The notes beneath the pieces were generated by a model, which saw nothing but the letters and a program-made list of their open reading frames with translations, was not told the origin of the DNA and did not search any database. From UBA1731 sp964567665 (GTDB taxonomy: Bacteria; Verrucomicrobiota; Kiritimatiellia; RFP12; UBA1067): a DNA stretch of 34,491 nt. How positions within the stretch are numbered: the stretch's first letter is position 1; each line of letters begins with the position of its first letter. A program made the position numbers and the translations under genes. Shown one piece after another: positions 31,863 through 34,491 of this stretch. The DNA is taken from assembly GCA_964567665.1 (NCBI GenBank), contig CAZMNN010000026.1:1-34491 (forward strand), in the 5' to 3' direction.

Positions 31863-32369
31863 TCAAGCGGCAGGCGCAGCCTCGCCACCCTCCTTCTTTG
31901 CCTTCTCGGAAAGCACACGTGCAAGGCGCGTTGCAGGCTCCTTGAGGAGCATGAGCAACGTAGCGCGAAGCTCGTTCTTGCCGGGAATCTTCGAGAGAGC
32001 TTCAACCATCGCGGCATCGACAATCTTGTTGTCGTAGTCGGCACCCTTGACGGACGCCTTGCCGGCGGAGTTCTTCACAAACTCCATGATCGACTTCGCT
32101 ACGGCAGTCGGCTCGCCCTTGCCCGTGACGATTGCCGTAGGACCGGCAAACATCGCGTTGACCTCTTCGCTCCAGCCCTTCTCCTTCGCAACATGGGCGA
32201 GGAAGGTGTTCTTGACGACGAGGAGACGGGACTCCTGAGCACGGAGAGCGGAGCGCAGCGCAGCAAGCTGCGTCACGGACACGCCGCCGTAGTTGATGAT
32301 GAAGCAGTAGTCGCTCGCCTTGACGCGGTCGACGACTTCGTTCATTATTGCGACTTTTTCGATTCTCAT
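31863..32369 (-). CDS. rplJ: 50S ribosomal protein L10
   Basis: This is a 168-residue stalk base protein that binds 23S rRNA and anchors L7/L12 dimers. The N-terminal segment contains the family pattern DYCFIINYGGVSVTQLAALRSALRAQESRLLVVKNTFLAHV. GPTAIVTG follows, and the C-terminal helix that carries L7/L12 dimers ends in an Ala-rich tail. In many bacteria L10-L7/L12 represses its own operon. It lies 14 bases after rplA. Confidence 0.95.
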   Translation of the reverse strand: MRIEKVAIMNEVVDRVKASDYCFIINYGGVSVTQLAALRSALRAQESRLLVVKNTFLAHVAKEKGWSEEVNAMFAGPTAIVTGKGEPTAVAKSIMEFVKNSAGKASVKGADYDNKIVDAAMVEALSKIPGKNELRATLLMLLKEPATRLARVLSEKAKKEGGEAAPAA

Positions 32370-32383
32370 TTCGTCACACTCCT

Positions 32384-33079
32384 TTACTCGGCGTCAGCCG
32401 TAAGAATGCAGGGGACGCCAGGCCCCATCGTGGAGCAGAGCGTAAGGGTCTTGACGAACTGCCCCTTCACGGAAGCAGGCTTCGCGGACTGCACAGCGGC
32501 AATCACGGCGTTGACGTTCTGCACGAGCTTGTCGGCATCGAACGAAAGCTTGCCGGCGATGACGCAACAATTGCCGGTCTTGTCCATGCGGAAATCAACC
32601 TTGCCCGCCTTCGCCTCCTTGACGGCCGTTGCCGGATCGTCGGTCACGGTTCCCGTCTTGGGGTTGGGCATGAGACCGCGCGGTCCGAGAACGCGAGCGC
32701 ACTTGCGGACGCTCTTCATCGCCTCGACCGTTGCAATCGCAACGTCAAAGTCGCACCAGCCGTCCTTCGTGATCTTCTCGACCAGATCGTCAAGACCGAC
32801 GAAATCGGCACCTGCGGCGCGAGCCTCATCAGCGTGTTCGCCGCCGGCGAAAACGAGAACCTTGACGTTCTTGCCGGATCCGGCAGGGAGCTTCACCGTT
32901 CCGCGCACGGGGGAGTCGCTCTTGACGAGATCCACACCCATCTTGAACGCAACATCAAGAGTTTCGTCGAACTTGGCAGCCGGATGAGCCTTGATGAACT
33001 TGACAGCCTCAGCAACCGACACAGGCTGCTTGGGGAGCGCCTTGGCGATGCTGCGATACTTCTTACCAAATTTAGCCAT
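32384..33079 (-). CDS. rplA: 50S ribosomal protein L1
   Basis: This 231-residue protein binds 23S rRNA at the L1 stalk and in many bacteria represses its own mRNA. Signatures are GKKYRSIAKAL, VDLVKSDSPVRGTVKLPAGSGK, ARVLGPRGLMPNPKTGTVT, VDFRMDKTGNCCVIAGKLSF and the C-terminal TLCSTMGPGVPC. Length is typical. It starts 16 bases after rplK. Confidence 0.97.
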   Translation of the reverse strand: MAKFGKKYRSIAKALPKQPVSVAEAVKFIKAHPAAKFDETLDVAFKMGVDLVKSDSPVRGTVKLPAGSGKNVKVLVFAGGEHADEARAAGADFVGLDDLVEKITKDGWCDFDVAIATVEAMKSVRKCARVLGPRGLMPNPKTGTVTDDPATAVKEAKAGKVDFRMDKTGNCCVIAGKLSFDADKLVQNVNAVIAAVQSAKPASVKGQFVKTLTLCSTMGPGVPCILTADAE

Positions 33080-33095
33080 GGGTCACTTCTTCCTT

Positions 33096-33521
33096 TCAGT
33101 CAACAACCTCAATGCCCATGTTGCGCGCCGTGCCTGCAATCATGCGCATGGCGGCTTCGGGATCTGCCGTGTTGAGGTCAGCCTTCTTCATCTCGACAAT
33201 CTTCGCGAGCTGAGCCTTCGTGACCTTGCCGACCTTGTTCTTGTTCGGAACGCCAGAACCCTTGGCGAGACCGGCTTCCTTCTTGAGGAGCACGGACGCG
33301 GGCGGCGACTTGAATTCGAGGGAGAAGCTGCGATCCTGATAGACCGTGATGATAACCGGAATCACGAGACCGGCCTGCTTCGCCGTCTTCGCATTGAACT
33401 CCTTGCAGAACTGCATGATGTTGACACCAGCAGAACCGAGTGCCGGACCGACCGGCGGCGCAGGATTCGCGGCTCCCGCCGGAATCTGGAGCTTGACTAC
33501 GCCCTTGACCTTCTTGGCCAT
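33096..33521 (-). CDS. rplK: 50S ribosomal protein L11
   Basis: This is a 141-residue protein that binds the GTPase-centre rRNA. It begins with the classic KLQIPAGAANPAPPVGPALG, then NIMQFCKEFNAKT, PVIITVYQDRSFSLEFKSPPASVLLKK, and ends with MRMIAGTARNMGIEVVD. The conserved N-terminal prolines are intact. It is followed by rplA and preceded by nusG with a 71-base gap. Confidence 0.97.
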   Translation of the reverse strand: MAKKVKGVVKLQIPAGAANPAPPVGPALGSAGVNIMQFCKEFNAKTAKQAGLVIPVIITVYQDRSFSLEFKSPPASVLLKKEAGLAKGSGVPNKNKVGKVTKAQLAKIVEMKKADLNTADPEAAMRMIAGTARNMGIEVVD

Positions 33522-33592
33522 ATCTTTTTTCCTTTATTCTCGTATCCTCCCGGCGATCCTGCCGGTGCAAACGGACCGATGACTTCAACGCA

Positions 33593-34210
33593 TCATATCG
33601 CAGGATTCGAATCGACGATGTCCGCAGTGGACATCTTCTCAACCTGCCAATACTCAACGTCCACGGGCGTTTTGCGGCTGAAGATCTGAACCTCAACCGT
33701 GAGCTTGCCCTTGGGATCGACAACCGTGACCTGTCCCACCTGCCCTTGGAAGGGACCGTCAATGACTTTCACCGTGTCATCCACGTTGAAAAGAACCTTT
33801 GGACGCGGCGGCGGTTCACTCTTTCCGCCACCCTTGCCGGAGGAGAGTATCGCATCTATCTCCGACTGCTTGAGGGGCATCGGACGCTCCCCTCCAATGA
33901 AACCTATGACACCAGGCGTCGCACGGAGAAACTGCCATGTGCGATCATACACCGCCTTCTTCCCCGTCACGGGGTCAATGCCGACAGAATCGTCGTAAAG
34001 AGCCAATTCGCAGATCACATATCCGGGGAAGAACTTCTTGACAAGCACACGGTTCTTTCCGTTCTTCTTCTCGACGACCCGCTCGGTGGGAATGAGGCAC
34101 TCGCCGATGTAGTCCTCCATGGCCTCGAGTTTCCTGCGAGCCACAATCGACCGCTGAGCCTTGTTCTCCTGCCCAGTCAGCGTATGCAGAACAAACCATT
34201 CTTTCTTCAT
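33593..34210 (-). CDS. nusG: Transcription termination/antitermination factor NusG
   Basis: This is about 205 residues from ATG at 34210 (MKKEWFVLHTLTGQENKAQRS). An upstream in-frame start overlaps secE and is rejected. The N-terminal NGN domain binds RNA polymerase (KKFFPGYVICELAL, FLRATPGVIGFIGG). A linker rich in Gly, Lys and Pro (GKGGGKSEPPPRP) leads to the KOW domain (DTVKVIDGPFQGQVGQVTVVDPKGKLTVEV) that contacts Rho or S10. It is placed 10 bases after secE, as usual. Confidence 0.96.
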   Translation of the reverse strand: MKKEWFVLHTLTGQENKAQRSIVARRKLEAMEDYIGECLIPTERVVEKKNGKNRVLVKKFFPGYVICELALYDDSVGIDPVTGKKAVYDRTWQFLRATPGVIGFIGGERPMPLKQSEIDAILSSGKGGGKSEPPPRPKVLFNVDDTVKVIDGPFQGQVGQVTVVDPKGKLTVEVQIFSRKTPVDVEYWQVEKMSTADIVDSNPAI

Positions 34211-34220
34211 CGCGGATCTC

Positions 34221-34418
34221 TTACGCCCCTGCGTGAACAATCTGAATGAAGAGCTGGATCACCTTGTCGCAGGCAAGCGTAGTGACGGCCAGTATGAAGA
34301 TGAACGCGACAACTACAAGTGTAGAGTCGTAGAGCTCATGCTTGTCAGGCCACGAAACACGCTTTGATTCGCCCTTTACCTCGGCAAGATAGCCCTTAAT
34401 GCGATTGAACCAGTTCAT
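34221..34418 (-). CDS. secE: Preprotein translocase subunit SecE
   Basis: This is a 65-residue single-span membrane protein of the SecYEG channel. It has the conserved amphipathic segment (FNRIKGYLAEVKGESKRVSWPDKHEL) with VSWP, then one transmembrane helix (about residues 36-58, VVVAFIFILAVTTLACDKVIQLFI). It is the short minimal form common outside Enterobacteria. It sits between tRNA-Trp and nusG, a widely conserved arrangement. Confidence 0.93.
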   Translation of the reverse strand: MNWFNRIKGYLAEVKGESKRVSWPDKHELYDSTLVVVAFIFILAVTTLACDKVIQLFIQIVHAGA

Positions 34419-34438
34419 CTCCTGCTCCTCAATCCTTT

Positions 34439-34491
34439 TGGCAGGGTAGGAGGGAATCGAACCCCCATAGGCGGTTTTGGAGACCGCTGCA
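34439..34491 (-). tRNA. tRNA-Trp (anticodon CCA), 5' part cut by the window edge
   Basis: The visible 3' part reads anticodon stem GCGGT, loop CTCCAAA (anticodon CCA), closing stem ACCGC, then the T-arm GGGGGTTCGATTCCCTC, the acceptor strand and an encoded CCA tail (34441-34439). The D-arm and 5' acceptor strand lie beyond 34491. A tRNA-Trp ahead of secE-nusG-rplKAJL is a common bacterial arrangement. Confidence 0.92.

Overview
This GC-rich window looks like a chromosomal segment of a Kiritimatiellota/Verrucomicrobiota-type (PVC group) Gram-negative bacterium. The reasons are the very large secreted proteins with autotransporter-associated beta-strand repeats, several secreted LamG/glycoside-hydrolase proteins, a FadL-type outer-membrane porin, and dispersed intergenic repeats. 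This placement is inferred from gene content; no 16S gene is present.

Layout, left to right. (1) 1-2309, minus strand: the target side of a diversity-generating retroelement (DGR). Two small membrane-protein genes lead by ATGA overlaps into a formylglycine-generating-enzyme/C-type-lectin-fold variable protein. Its last exposed segment (about 344-445) has the hallmark of adenine-directed hypermutation: the atypical codons are all NNC, derivable from AAC. The reading frame carries two in-frame stop codons. A hairpin and the start of a probable HRDC-type DGR accessory ORF follow. The reverse transcriptase and template repeat, if present, lie beyond base 1. (2) 2310-3952: about 1.6 kb with no convincing gene, holding a 15-G tract, an element with 14-bp inverted ends and three long direct repeats. 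(3) 3953-22591: an accessory locus for extracellular glycan handling. Two giant repeat-type surface proteins (plus strand 3953-7270, minus strand 15993-21410) flank a plus-strand operon of three exported enzymes: a Tat-exported metallo-beta-lactamase-fold hydrolase, a LamG plus GH112-like protein, and a GH92 mannosidase fused to a tyrosine-phosphatase domain. A NYN/PIN nuclease gene and an exported HAD phosphatase complete it. (4) 22699-28146, minus strand: pncC and pyrC, then a GH78-like rhamnosidase, dxr and a Tat-lipoprotein sugar-isomerase-fold protein. (5) 28290-31283, minus strand: vsr, apt and upp, then a FadL-type porin. (6) 31410-34491, minus strand: the conserved translation block rplL, rplJ, rplA, rplK, nusG, secE and a tRNA-Trp cut by the window edge.

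How the parts work together. The accessory locus encodes several enzymes expected outside the cytoplasm: two phosphatase-type domains, a metallo-hydrolase, an alpha-mannosidase and a phosphorylase-fold protein. Together they suggest processing of phosphorylated mannose-containing glycans; this is inference. Several sigma70-like promoters are readable (TTGACT-17-TATAAT, TTGATT-17-TATAAT, TTGATT-17-TAGAAT). Two other genes have extended -10 boxes so close to the start codon that their mRNAs are predicted to be nearly leaderless. Two good intrinsic terminators and one convergent hairpin delimit transcription units.
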